From Sphingomonadales bacterium (GTDB lineage Bacteria; Pseudomonadota; Alphaproteobacteria; Sphingomonadales; Sphingomonadaceae): DNA of 38,571 bases. The stretch lies in NCBI GenBank assembly GCA_028868335.1, contig JAGWUU010000003.1:1-38571 (forward strand). The letters are read 5' to 3'. Every line of letters begins with the position of its first letter. Position 1 is the stretch's first letter. Position numbers and translations under genes: made by a program. Under the pieces are notes generated by a model that saw only the letters and a list, made by a program, of their open reading frames with translations, made no database searches and was not told the origin of the DNA. Below, one piece after another: positions 29,077 through 36,801 of the stretch.

Positions 29077-29957
29077 TGACGTTTTCGCGGCGCATCATAA
29101 ACCTGCAATTTCGGCTTGGTCAGGGCGACTTCGGAGAAGATGGATCGGACACGATATCTCTGGAAGGACTGCGTTGCACCGCCAACATTACCCAGGCCGG
29201 CGGCGCGCAGCCTTCGCAGCTCGATCTGCGCGTCTGGGGCATGACGCTCGACCAGATGGCCAAGCTGACCGTGCTCAACAAGCTGGCCTATAGCGAGTTC
29301 GTCCAGAATACGGTTACGGTGCAGGCCGGAGACGAGGATTCCGGCGTCGCGGTCTGTTTTCAGGGGACCATCGCCGAAGCATGGGCCGATGGCCGCGAGC
29401 CCGCCGACATGGTCTTTCAGGTGTCGGCGTTCGCAGGGCTGTTCGCGAAGATGAAGCCGATCCAGCCTACAAGCTACAATGGATCGGCCGACGCCGCGCT
29501 GGCGCTCTCCGGCATTGCCCAGCAGATGCAATTGGGTTTCGAGAACAGCGGGGTCACCGCCAAGATCGACAACCCCTACTGGCCCGGCGATCTCGGATCG
29601 CAGCTTGACCAGATATGTCGCGCAGCGCACTGCGAATATGCGATCGACGATATCAACCAGGTCCTCGCCGTCTGGCCCAAGGGCAAGTCGCGCAATGGCG
29701 ATTCCCTGCGCCTCGCCGCCGATAGCGGAATGGTCGGCTATCCGTCCTTCACCCAGAATGGCATCCAGTTGACCGCGCTCTACAACCCCAGCCTCGCCTT
29801 CGGCCTGTCATCGGGGCGCAGCATCAATGTCGAGAGCCAGCTGAAACCCGCCAATGGCGCATGGGTCATCGCCGCAGTCGCGCACAACCTCGAATCCAAC
29901 ATGCCGGGCGGCGCGTGGTTCACGCAGGTTGAGTGCGGCTATCTGGGGCACATATGA
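29076..29957 (+). CDS. Baseplate hub protein
   Basis: ATG 29076 overlaps the plug stop (TGATG); the longer upstream frame is antisense-like and rejected. 293 aa. The pattern LEGLRCTANITQAGGAQPSQ, LDLRVWGMTLDQMAKLTVLN and the hub fold (IAEAWADGREPADMVFQVSA, AYNPSL-like VESQLKPANGAWVIAAVAHN) agree with T4 gp27-like hubs of this phage group. It holds the spike trimer on the tube axis. Confidence 0.87.
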   Translation: MTFSRRIINLQFRLGQGDFGEDGSDTISLEGLRCTANITQAGGAQPSQLDLRVWGMTLDQMAKLTVLNKLAYSEFVQNTVTVQAGDEDSGVAVCFQGTIAEAWADGREPADMVFQVSAFAGLFAKMKPIQPTSYNGSADAALALSGIAQQMQLGFENSGVTAKIDNPYWPGDLGSQLDQICRAAHCEYAIDDINQVLAVWPKGKSRNGDSLRLAADSGMVGYPSFTQNGIQLTALYNPSLAFGLSSGRSINVESQLKPANGAWVIAAVAHNLESNMPGGAWFTQVECGYLGHI

Positions 29958-30589
29958 CCGAACGGCTGCACACCTTCGCCGAGTTGGGCGATACTCACGG
30001 GGACTATGGCGCGGCGACAGCGGTAGTGCGCCAGTTGATGAACCGCATGGCCACTGCGACGCTGGTCAAGGTCAAGAAAGTCAGCGCGGATACGGTCGAT
30101 GTCCAGCCCATGGTCCACCAGATCGACGGCGATGGGAAGGCTACCGACCACGGCACGATCCACGCCATTCCGTGGTTTGCGCTACGCGCCGGCAACTCCG
30201 CCGTCCTGCTCAAGCCCAAGGTTGGCGACATCGGCCTCGCGATCTTCTGTCATTCCGACATTTCCAAGGTCAAGAAGACCAAGGCCCCCGCAACGCCCGG
30301 AAGTAGGCGCCGCTTCGACTGGGCCGACGCGCTCTACCTGGGCGGGTTCCTCGGGCCCACGCCAACGCAGTTCATCACGGTCGACGATGATACCGGGATC
30401 ACGATCACCGGAACCTCAAGCCATCCGGTCACGATCAACGCGCCGGGCGGCCTGACGATCAACGGCGACATCACACTGACTGGCAAACTGACCGCCAGTG
30501 ATGACGTGATCGCCAGCGGCAAGAGCCTCAAATCGCATACCCATGGCGGGATCCAGACGGGGAGCGGCACATCCGGACCTCCATCGTAA
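29954..30589 (+). CDS. Baseplate spike protein, Gp138-like, with His apex
   Basis: ATG 29954 overlaps the hub stop (ATGA); 211 aa. The N-terminal OB-like domain (VVRQLMNRMATATLVKVKKV, DTVDVQPMVHQIDGDG, AVLLKPKVGDIGLAIFCHSD) matches Gp138_N. Residues 135-185 form a beta-helix shaft (GITITGTSSHPVTINAPGGL, TINGDITLTGKLTASDDVIA). The end KSLKSHTHGGIQTGSGTSGP carries His-x-His like the iron-binding tips of phage spikes. The trimer pierces the outer membrane. The stop lies in the palindrome at 30586. Confidence 0.9.
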   Translation: MTERLHTFAELGDTHGDYGAATAVVRQLMNRMATATLVKVKKVSADTVDVQPMVHQIDGDGKATDHGTIHAIPWFALRAGNSAVLLKPKVGDIGLAIFCHSDISKVKKTKAPATPGSRRRFDWADALYLGGFLGPTPTQFITVDDDTGITITGTSSHPVTINAPGGLTINGDITLTGKLTASDDVIASGKSLKSHTHGGIQTGSGTSGPPS

Positions 30590-30600
30590 TCTAAGATTAC
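30586..30600. repeat. Intergenic palindrome element D
   Basis: GTAATCT-A-AGATTAC is a perfect 7-bp dyad that includes the spike stop codon and ends one base before ATG 30602. It resembles elements A and B (CGTAATCT/AGATTACG). No T-run follows, so it is not a standard terminator. Confidence 0.6.
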
Positions 30601-30601
30601 A

Positions 30602-30940
30602 ATGGCAACCACCCTCCTCCTCGACCGCGGCACATGGGATTGCTGTCTCGATGCCAGCGGCAACATCGCGCTCGCGTCCGAGCCCTACAGCAAGGAGCAA
30701 GACGTCGCCTCGGAATGCCGCGTGTTCGAGGGTGAGTGCTACTATGACACCACGATCGGCATCCCCTATTTCGGAGCGATCCTCGGTGCGGCGGTCCCGA
30801 TCCAGATCATCAAGGAAAAGCTGATCACCGCTGCGCAGCGCGTCCCCGGCGTCGGCAAGGTGACGGTCTATCTCACCGACATCAGGGACCGTGCACTTGG
30901 CGGCCAGGTCCAGTTTGACGGCGGAGTTGTCGCGCTATGA
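30602..30940 (+). CDS. gp25/W-like baseplate wedge protein
   Basis: ATG 30602, 112 aa. It begins MATTLLLDRGTWDCCLDASG and has YDTTIGIPYFGAILGAAVPI followed by LITAAQRVPGVGKVTVYLTD, the gp25-like lysozyme-related wedge pattern of this phage group. It is coupled by ATGA to the J-like gene. It starts sheath assembly at the baseplate. Confidence 0.87.
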   Translation: MATTLLLDRGTWDCCLDASGNIALASEPYSKEQDVASECRVFEGECYYDTTIGIPYFGAILGAAVPIQIIKEKLITAAQRVPGVGKVTVYLTDIRDRALGGQVQFDGGVVAL

Positions 30941-32145
30941 CCAATGTTCCCGCCGCCGTATTCGATCCGGTCGGCCTGATCATCCCATCGGAGAGCGATA
31001 TCAAAGCCGGTCTGTGGGCCGATTTCCAGACCGCGTTCGGCGGTGCGCTCAACGAATCCGACGCCACACCGCAGGGCCAGATCGTCGCAGCGCTGACGGC
31101 GGTGATCGGTGCCAGCAATGACCTGTTGCTGGAATACGTCAACCAGGTCGATCCGGCGTTCTCATCGGGCCGGATGCAGGATGCTATCGCGCGGATCTAC
31201 TACCTCACCCGAAAGGAAGCGCTCGACACCATCGTCACCTGCACATGTACGGGCGCGGCAGGCGCGGTCATCCCGCAAGGAAGCCTTGCCATCGCCAGCG
31301 ACGGCACGGTCTATGCCAGCCTCTCGGCCGCGACGATCCCGCCGGGCGGCTCGATCTCGGTTCCCTTTTCCGCGATCACGCCGGGACCGATCCCGTGCCC
31401 CGCAGGTAGTCTCAACGCAATCTACCGCGCGGTTTCGGGCTGGGACACGGTCTACAATACCGCCGATGGCGTGCTGGGGCGCGATACCGAGAGCCGCGCG
31501 CAATTCGAGGCGCGACGCGCGGAATCGGTCGCGGTCAATGCGACCGGCATCCTTCCCGCCATTCGTGGCGCGGTGATGAACGTTGCGGACGTGGTCGACG
31601 CCTATGTGACCGAGAATTCAACCGCGACGACTGCGACGATCGGCTCGGTCAGCATCGCGGCGCGCTCGCTCTATGTTGCGGTATATGGCGGAGCCGATGC
31701 TGACATTGCCGCCGCGATCTGGTCGAAAAAGCCGCCGGGCTGCGGCTATGTCGGGGGAACGACCGTCACAGTCGTCGACAACAGGTCCGGGTACAACCTG
31801 CCCTATCCGTCCTATTCGGTGAAGTTCCAGCGCGCGGCGGCGTTGCCGGTCTACATCGCGGTCACAATTGCCAACAACGGCCTGGTGCCCAGCGATGCCG
31901 TCGCGAAAATCCGCGCAGCGGTGCACGCGGCGTTCAGCGGCGATGATGGCGGCCCGCGCGCCCGGATCGGCTCGACGCTCTATGCGCTGCGCTACGTCGC
32001 CGGAATCCAAGGCGCGGGAAGCTGGGCGCAGATCATCTCGATCACCATCGGCACGAGCGCTAGCCCCACGGCGGCGGACATCCTGATCCCGATCGACAAG
32101 ATGCCGACGCTCGATGATGCCAACATCACGGTAACGCTGGCGTGA
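30937..32145 (+). CDS. Baseplate J-like protein
   Basis: The 402-aa protein starts MTNVPAAVFDPVGLIIPSES. It shows the J-like pattern: ADFQTAFGGALNESDATPQG, QIVAALTAVIGASNDLLLEY VNQ, DPAFSSGRMQDAIARIYYLT, GWDTVYNTADGVLGRDTESR. It joins wedges into the baseplate ring. Its stop overlaps a GTG start (GTGA). Confidence 0.92.
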   Translation: MTNVPAAVFDPVGLIIPSESDIKAGLWADFQTAFGGALNESDATPQGQIVAALTAVIGASNDLLLEYVNQVDPAFSSGRMQDAIARIYYLTRKEALDTIVTCTCTGAAGAVIPQGSLAIASDGTVYASLSAATIPPGGSISVPFSAITPGPIPCPAGSLNAIYRAVSGWDTVYNTADGVLGRDTESRAQFEARRAESVAVNATGILPAIRGAVMNVADVVDAYVTENSTATTATIGSVSIAARSLYVAVYGGADADIAAAIWSKKPPGCGYVGGTTVTVVDNRSGYNLPYPSYSVKFQRAAALPVYIAVTIANNGLVPSDAVAKIRAAVHAAFSGDDGGPRARIGSTLYALRYVAGIQGAGSWAQIISITIGTSASPTAADILIPIDKMPTLDDANITVTLA

Positions 32146-32810
32146 GCACGCTGACATCAACCGGCGAGTTCCCCATTGCCTACACCGGCGAGGACGACGG
32201 CATTCAGCCACTGTTCCTCGATCCGCGCGCGATCGTCATCAGCCAGTATGCCAACAGCCCGGTATTGCTCGCGCTGCTCGACGCGCTTGGGCAGGCGCTT
32301 GACCGCCTCGCGCGCTTCAATGCGTTCTATGATGCGATCTGGAATGTGCTGACTGCGAACAGCCACGGCCTCGATGTCTGGGGGCGCATCGTCGGGGTCA
32401 GCCGAAACCTCTACATCCCGCCGACCGATACGCCGCCTCCGCCTAATTACCTGGGTTTCTCTGCGATGACCGATGCCACGCCGTTCGGGACGGGCATCTT
32501 CTACGGGGCCAGCGGGTTCAGCGGAGGCGGGGTCCATGCCCCCAACTTCAGTCTGACCGACCTGGTCTACCGCAGGCTGATCCTCGCCAAGGCTGCGCTC
32601 AACATCACCAACAGCGCCATTCCGGCGATCAACGCGATCCTGATCGCTCTCTTCCCCGGCTACGGCAACGTCTACGTGCGCGACAACACCGACATGACAA
32701 TGACCTTCGTCTTCGGCGCCGCCTTGTCGAAAGTAGATTATGCGATCGTCACGCAGTCGGGGGTGCTCCCCAAGCCTGCCGGCGTCTCGTTCACAGTGGA
32801 GCACCCGTAG
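32142..32810 (+). CDS. DUF2612 baseplate/tail protein (gpI position)
   Basis: GTG 32142 by GTGA overlap; 222 aa. The pattern LLALLDALGQALDRLARFNA, FYDAIWNVLTANSHGLDVWG, RIVGVSRNLYIPP and YRRLILAKAALNITNSAIPA INAIL matches DUF2612, which stands in the place of the P2 I protein after J. It links the baseplate to the fibre gene that follows. Confidence 0.88.
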   Translation: MSTLTSTGEFPIAYTGEDDGIQPLFLDPRAIVISQYANSPVLLALLDALGQALDRLARFNAFYDAIWNVLTANSHGLDVWGRIVGVSRNLYIPPTDTPPPPNYLGFSAMTDATPFGTGIFYGASGFSGGGVHAPNFSLTDLVYRRLILAKAALNITNSAIPAINAILIALFPGYGNVYVRDNTDMTMTFVFGAALSKVDYAIVTQSGVLPKPAGVSFTVEHP

Positions 32811-32812
32811 CC

Positions 32813-33541
32813 ATGCAGACCAGCGACCTTCCCGCCAGGTTCAAGATACCCTTCGCGAACGGTGCCGGGTCCGGCTACATCCGGCCCATCCCCGACGCGC
32901 ATCAGACCGCGACCAGCACCGACGCACCGGCCAGCTTCACCGATGGTTTCCCGCCCGAGACGTTCGTTCCCCAGGCATCGGGCGGCGTGCCGCCGTCGGG
33001 AGCCGATTTCAACGGCATCTTGAGCATGATCTCGAAGTGGGCGCGCTGGCAGGCAGCTGGCGGCCCGGCGATCTTCGACAGCGCTTTCAGCACGGCTGTC
33101 GGCGGCTATCCCAAGGGCGCCAAGCTCGATTCGACGGTCACCCCCGGCCTCGTCTGGATTTCGACGGCGGACAACAACACGACCGATCCGGACGGCGGCT
33201 CCCCGGCCAACTGGCTGAAGATGACCACGCCGGGCGGTTGGAATTCCTCGCTCTCGACCAACGGCTACCAAGTATTTCCGTCCGGGTTCATGGTCCAATG
33301 GGGCATCAACCGCTCGTATCATTCGGGCGAGGGCGGCGTGTACCAACCTTTTTCGATCCCGTTCCCGACCGCGTGCTTCGCGGTGATCGCGACCGAGTAT
33401 GTCATCAACCCGAATGACACCGGGAACGACATGTGGGCGCACGTCTCGAGCCGCACGGTATCGGGGTTCTACTACAACTACGGCGCGGCGAGCGGCGGCA
33501 ATAACGGCGAGGGGTTCGACTTCCTCGCGATCGGGGCATGA
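32813..33541 (+). CDS. Distal tail fibre, gp53-like C-terminal domain
   Basis: ATG 32813 starts two bases after the DUF2612 stop; 242 aa. The N-terminal part (MQTSDLPARFKIPFANGAGS, PPSGADFNGILSMISKWARW QAAGG) is the usual fibre base in this position. The C-terminal part (NGYQVFPSGFMVQWGINRSY, PFPTACFAVIATEYVINPND) matches the gp53-like fibre tip. It is the only fibre in the baseplate block and is short, so it may be one of several receptor-binding proteins. No chaperone gene follows. Confidence 0.86.
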   Translation: MQTSDLPARFKIPFANGAGSGYIRPIPDAHQTATSTDAPASFTDGFPPETFVPQASGGVPPSGADFNGILSMISKWARWQAAGGPAIFDSAFSTAVGGYPKGAKLDSTVTPGLVWISTADNNTTDPDGGSPANWLKMTTPGGWNSSLSTNGYQVFPSGFMVQWGINRSYHSGEGGVYQPFSIPFPTACFAVIATEYVINPNDTGNDMWAHVSSRTVSGFYYNYGAASGGNNGEGFDFLAIGA

Positions 33542-33801
33542 CCATGACCACGATGAGACAACTCGAAACGGAGACGCGCTCGACGATGACCAAGCTCGAA
33601 TGGGGGGTGCTGTTCTCCGTCATCGCCAGCGCGGCAAGCATCGTGTTCTCCGCCGGGGTCATCTGGACCACGGTAAAGGTGCACGACAGCCGCATTGCCC
33701 AGCTCGAGACGACGGCGAATTCCAACAACGACCGCCTGGCGCGAATTGAAACCAAGCTTGACGTGATCCTTGCGGACCGAACCGAGGGGGGCAGACGATG
33801 A
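33538..33801 (+). CDS. Holin-associated membrane protein with coiled coil
   Basis: ATG 33538 overlaps the fibre stop; several in-frame ATGs follow (33544, 33553, 33586), so the true start is uncertain. Up to 87 aa: a TM helix at about 22-46 (EWGVLFSVIASAASIVFSAG), then a coiled coil (VHDSRIAQLETTANSNNDRL, ARIETKLDVIL) and a basic end EGGRR. This layout resembles XhlA-type lysis proteins. It precedes a second small membrane protein and the endolysin. Confidence 0.78.
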   Translation: MTMTTMRQLETETRSTMTKLEWGVLFSVIASAASIVFSAGVIWTTVKVHDSRIAQLETTANSNNDRLARIETKLDVILADRTEGGRR

Positions 33802-34031
33802 TGCAACTGATCGACGACGCGCGACAATTCTGGCGCTTGTGGAGCGTGCGGATCATGGCGATCCCGGTGCTGCTCGCCGGAGCCTATGCCAGTAGCCCAG
33901 CGGTGTTCACCGGGCTCATCGCCTACGTTCCGGAGAAGTGGCGCCCGCTGGCGCTGTTCCTGGGGACGGTGGTGATGTCGGGGATCGGGACGCTGGCCCG
34001 CGTGGTCAAGCAGGGTCCGCGCGATGCCTGA
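33798..34031 (+). CDS. Holin, two TM segments
   Basis: ATGA overlap; 77 aa. An amphipathic start (MMQLIDDARQFWRLWSVRIM) leads to one TM segment (about 20-42, AIPVLLAGAYASSPAVFTGL) and a second at 50-68 (LALFLGTVVMSGIGTLARVV), with a positive tail. It matches small class II phage holins in size and place. It would open the membrane or trigger the SAR endolysin. Confidence 0.8.
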   Translation: MMQLIDDARQFWRLWSVRIMAIPVLLAGAYASSPAVFTGLIAYVPEKWRPLALFLGTVVMSGIGTLARVVKQGPRDA

Positions 34032-34545
34032 CCAGCCTCAATCCCCGCCGCGCTTTGTCCCGATGGCGCCGGACAAGCCGAGCGGAAAGGCGGTGCTGGT
34101 CGGCACGGTCGGGACCAGTGCGGCGGCGCTGTTGCTCGCGATGGTTGGGGCGTGGGAAGGCAAGCGCAACGACCCTTATGCCGATATCGTCGGCGTGATG
34201 ACGGTCTGTTACGGCGAAACCCATGTCGCGATGCGCCGCTACAGCAATGCCGAATGCAGCGACATGCTCGCCGGCTCGATTGCTGACCACGCCCGCCCGG
34301 TGCTGGCGCGCAATCCCGAACTGGCCGGGCACCCAGAGCAGCTCGCCGCCGCCGTGTCTCTGGCCTACAACATCGGGCCTGCCGCCTATGCGCGGTCGAG
34401 CGCGGCGCGGCTGTTCAGCGCGGGCCAGTGGCGCGAGGCCTGCGATTCGTTCCTGAAGTGGAGTTACGCGGGCGGGCGGCAGGTCAAGGGCTTGCTCAAG
34501 CGCCGCCAGGCCGAGCGCGCCATGTGCGTGAGAGGACTGCCATGA
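34024..34545 (+). CDS. SAR endolysin, phage 21 type lysozyme
   Basis: ATG 34024 overlaps the holin end by 8 bp; 173 aa. Residues 23-44 form a weakly hydrophobic Ala/Gly-rich helix (AVLVGTVGTSAAALLLAMVG), the signal-anchor-release segment. Right after it comes the catalytic triad: Glu45 (WEGKRND), Asp54 (PYADIVG) and Thr60 (VMTVCYGET), the spacing of T4/P21 lysozymes. Middle and end (VSLAYNIGPAAYARSSAARL) fit the muramidase family. It cuts the glycan strands after release from the membrane. Confidence 0.92.
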   Translation: MPDQPQSPPRFVPMAPDKPSGKAVLVGTVGTSAAALLLAMVGAWEGKRNDPYADIVGVMTVCYGETHVAMRRYSNAECSDMLAGSIADHARPVLARNPELAGHPEQLAAAVSLAYNIGPAAYARSSAARLFSAGQWREACDSFLKWSYAGGRQVKGLLKRRQAERAMCVRGLP

Positions 34546-34907
34546 CCACGGTTCCACCGGTCAACCAGCGGGGCAGCGCTCCGGCAGTGTTCACCCCCGA
34601 CTTCCACGAGGATGACGAGAACGAGCGCGGCGTCCGTCCGGGCCTGTTCCACTATTACACAGCCTATGCCGACGAGGGCCACGCGAAGGCCGGTATCCTG
34701 TTCGGGTGCCCGTGCGGCTGCGGATCGCTGTTCCACATCGGGTTCGATACCCATGAGGCCAAAAGTCCGCGCTGGCATTGGGACGGCAACGTGGAGACGC
34801 CAAGCTGCACCCCGTCAATCCTGATCTACCAGATGAACGACAAGGGCGAGCGGATCGGCGAGCACTGGCATGGCTTCCTGACAGCCGGGGAGTTTCGTTC
34901 GTGCTGA
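34542..34907 (+). CDS. DUF6527/BubE-like protein in lysis cassette
   Basis: ATG 34542 overlaps the endolysin stop; the longer upstream frame is a shadow of the endolysin. 121 aa. Residues about 55-120 show FGCPCGCGSLFHIGFDTH, then WHWDGNVETPSCTPSILIYQ, and EHWHGFLTAGEFRSC. The Cys-x-Cys-x-Cys start, the PS motif and the late His/Cys pair match DUF6527 (BubE), a putative metal-binding family seen in phages and in bacterial ubiquitin-like operons. It lies between endolysin and spanins; an accessory role in lysis or defence evasion is open. Confidence 0.72.
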   Translation: MTTVPPVNQRGSAPAVFTPDFHEDDENERGVRPGLFHYYTAYADEGHAKAGILFGCPCGCGSLFHIGFDTHEAKSPRWHWDGNVETPSCTPSILIYQMNDKGERIGEHWHGFLTAGEFRSC

Positions 34908-35482
34908 CTGCAATCCTCCTCCGTCTCCTCCCCCTCTGGAACTGGCTGCGCGGGGCCGCTGGGGCGCTGCGTGGCCTCATAGGCCGCTACCCCCTGCAAG
35001 CGGCCCTGATCGCGTCGCTGTGCCTCTCTGGCTGGCTGTGGCACGGCTGGGATCGCGAGAAGGCGCACCATCTTTCAGACCGCGCCGCCGCAGAGGAAAC
35101 CATGCGCCAGTTTCGCGCGGCCTCGGACGCCAACGCCGCCGCCGCGATTGCCCAGGTCAAGGCGGCAGAGGCGCGGTCGGCGCAACAGGCAAAGGACAAC
35201 ACCCATGTCGAAACTGAAATCCGCACCGTGTATCGCGATCGCGCTGGGGCTTATGCTGACCGGATGCGCCTCGACCAGGTATGTCGCAGCGACCCCGCCG
35301 CCGCTACCCAAGATCACCCTGCCCCGCTCGATCACGGCCCCGGTGGTGAAGCCGTCGTTCTTGAACGCGCCGACTTCGACCAGCTCGTCGCCAATACCGC
35401 GCGGCTAGAGGCGGCGCATGAGTGGGGCGAGGGGCTGATCAGGGATGGGGCTGCGGTGGCTCTGCCGGAGCTGGTGCAATAA
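34901..35482 (+). CDS. Inner-membrane spanin (Rz-like)
   Basis: GTG 34901 overlaps the previous gene by 7 bp; 193 aa. One TM helix at about 31-49 (PLQAALIASLCLSGWLWHGW) is followed by a long Ala/Glu/Arg coiled coil (AAEETMRQFRAASDANAAAA, QVKAAEARSAQQAKDNTHVE), the Rz layout. A hydrophobic first part (LTAILLRLLPLWNWL) may form another segment, so the topology is not certain. It bridges to the outer lipoprotein and fuses the membranes at lysis. Confidence 0.85.
   Translation: MLTAILLRLLPLWNWLRGAAGALRGLIGRYPLQAALIASLCLSGWLWHGWDREKAHHLSDRAAAEETMRQFRAASDANAAAAIAQVKAAEARSAQQAKDNTHVETEIRTVYRDRAGAYADRMRLDQVCRSDPAAATQDHPAPLDHGPGGEAVVLERADFDQLVANTARLEAAHEWGEGLIRDGAAVALPELVQ
35205..35408 (+). CDS. Outer-membrane spanin lipoprotein (Rz1-like), nested
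   Basis: ATG 35205 has AAGGA nine bases upstream and lies wholly inside the Rz-like gene in the +1 frame. 67 aa: signal peptide MSKLKSAPCIAIALGLMLTG with lipobox LTGC (Cys21), then a Pro-rich body (ATPPPLPKITLPRSITAPVV), both typical of Rz1. Full nesting, as in lambda, confirms the pair. Confidence 0.9.
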   Translation: MSKLKSAPCIAIALGLMLTGCASTRYVAATPPPLPKITLPRSITAPVVKPSFLNAPTSTSSSPIPRG

Positions 35483-35488
35483 GGCCGG

Positions 35489-35845
35489 TCAGTTCGGTCG
35501 GCGCGCCTGCCGAGCCAACAAGGTCGCCGCGCTCTGCCCGACCGACACCGGCCCTTCGCTCGACAGCACGAAGTCAGCCGCCGCCATCAGCGCAACGCCA
35601 TCCGCTTCGCTGTCGTCAAGTTCGACCGGCGGTGACCCCGCTGCTTCCCACCGCTCGCGCAGTTCTTCCGAACCGTCCATGATTGCAAGTTCAAGCACGC
35701 GCAGATCGTCCCACGCGCCTTGCGGCACCCGGTTGCGCCCCGATGACCATGATTTTACGGTGTCGAGCCGAACCCCGTGAAGCGCTGCCGCCCCGGACTG
35801 GGTTAGTCCGAGGCGGGCGAGGCAGGCGGTGTAGATGGTCTTCAT
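35489..35845 (-). CDS. Putative HTH regulator, 118 aa
   Basis: ATG 35845-35843 shares a base with the stop of the upstream gene; the longer frame adds an unlikely Arg-rich start. Residues 8-40 look like a helix-turn-helix (RLGLTQSGAAALHGVRLDTV, KSWSSGRNRVPQGAWDDLRV), as in YdaS or Cro-like proteins. The C-terminal half is acidic then basic. It lies behind a promoter with a 19-bp palindrome at 36191-36209, so it may repress its own operon. It converges with the late operon, seven bases from the Rz stop. Confidence 0.7.
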   Translation of the reverse strand: MKTIYTACLARLGLTQSGAAALHGVRLDTVKSWSSGRNRVPQGAWDDLRVLELAIMDGSEELRERWEAAGSPPVELDDSEADGVALMAAADFVLSSEGPVSVGQSAATLLARQARRPN

Positions 35846-36135
35846 CAGTATGCCCCGCAAAGGATCGCGATGTCTCCGCCTTCGGGGTTGCACCATCCTT
35901 CAGTGGCTGCGCGGTTCGCGGCAGACCGCGCCTCGATGTAAACGAGTGCGAGTCCGGTCATTCCAGCCTCATCGTCGAGTTCCTGCAACTGCACCATGTA
36001 GGTCGCTTCAGCTTCGATCGGGTTGGCGTCAGCAGCTTGAAAAACAGCCAGCGCGGCGTCCTCGGCGCGGGATTCATCGGACGCGTCTCCGCGACCCAAG
36101 TTCCACTCGATACCGATGTGCATGGACTTGAACAT
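35845..36135 (-). CDS. Hypothetical acidic protein, 96 aa
   Basis: ATG 36135-36133 has AAGGAGA nine bases upstream. The protein begins MFKSMHIGIEWNLGRGDASD and is acidic and helical (AVFQAADANPIEAEATYMVQ, LQELDDEAGMTGLALVYIEA). No family recognised. First gene after the palindromic promoter, followed by the HTH gene. Confidence 0.7.
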   Translation of the reverse strand: MFKSMHIGIEWNLGRGDASDESRAEDAALAVFQAADANPIEAEATYMVQLQELDDEAGMTGLALVYIEARSAANRAATEGWCNPEGGDIAILCGAY

Positions 36136-36188
36136 TCGAGGTCTCCTTACCTATCGCGGTGGGCCGTCCCTCCGCTCTTGATGAACAC

Positions 36189-36216
36189 AGAATACACCTA
36201 TCGTGTATTAAGTCAA
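36189..36216 (-). promoter_or_regulatory. Sigma70-type promoter with palindromic operator
   Basis: On the minus strand TTGACT (36216-36211) and TATTCT (36194-36189) are 16 bp apart. Between and over them lies AATACACCTATCGTGTATT (36191-36209): 7-bp arms AATACAC/GTGTATT around CTATC. A protein bound there would block the promoter. It drives the genes at 36135 and 35845. This is the most consensus-like promoter in the window. Confidence 0.75.
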
Positions 36217-36251
36217 GCATCAATCGCACTCGGTTCGTCGCATTTTTCTGC

Positions 36252-36428
36252 TCATTGCCTCCCCAGATCCAGGCGCCAGATAGCCTCCCGCTCCGCCGCC
36301 TCGCGATGGGCGGCAAGATGCCGGACCAGCACGTCAGCCGCGCCGGAGGTAAAATCTTCGCATGAGATGCCGAGGGCGTGCGCGAGTTCGGCGGATCGAT
36401 CCTTGTCGGCCTGCGTCACCTCAACCAT
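36252..36428 (-). CDS. Small helical protein, 58 aa
   Basis: ATG 36428-36426 overlaps the upstream stop by 8 bp. The protein begins MVEVTQADKDRSAELAHALG and continues ISCEDFTSGAADVLVRHLAA HREAAEREAIW. Small, helical and charged. No family recognised. Last gene of the overlapping set that runs from the right edge. Confidence 0.65.
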   Translation of the reverse strand: MVEVTQADKDRSAELAHALGISCEDFTSGAADVLVRHLAAHREAAEREAIWRLDLGRQ

Positions 36429-36801
36429 CGGTCTTGTCCTTCAATGCGCGGATTGCCCTATATAGGCTTTTCCCTGCGGCATAGCGCGGTTCCTGCATCG
36501 TGCCATGCGGAAACCACGCCTCGGCCTCTGCCGCCGCCTCGTCCAGCGCCTTGGCCCGCGCTTCGGCTTCGCGGTTGGCGATGATGGGGAGGATGGCGCG
36601 GGCGCTGTGTAGGTAGTGACGACGCGCCTGTTCGGCATCGTGATCTTCATAGAAGGCAGCAACACAACTTCCACTGTCGCAATAGCCTTCGTCAGGATTG
36701 GCATCGACGCCGCAGACTTCATCGAAGTCCAGACCCTCGGCATCGGCCAGCTTACGCGCCAGTTCCTCAACCAGCGCGTCGTCAGTGGTCGGTCCGGTCA
36801 T
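36421..36801 (-). CDS. Hypothetical acidic protein, 126 aa
   Basis: ATG 36801-36799 overlaps the upstream stop (ATGA); the longer frame (adds MECAARPRLLRRTA) is less likely. The protein is acidic and Ala-rich with four Cys in the first half (DEVCGVDANPDEGYCDSGSC). It has helical stretches (EDHDAEQARRHYLHSARAIL, NREAEARAKALDEAAAEAEA). No family recognised. Such proteins are common in phage accessory operons. Confidence 0.65.
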   Translation of the reverse strand: MTGPTTDDALVEELARKLADAEGLDFDEVCGVDANPDEGYCDSGSCVAAFYEDHDAEQARRHYLHSARAILPIIANREAEARAKALDEAAAEAEAWFPHGTMQEPRYAAGKSLYRAIRALKDKTDG

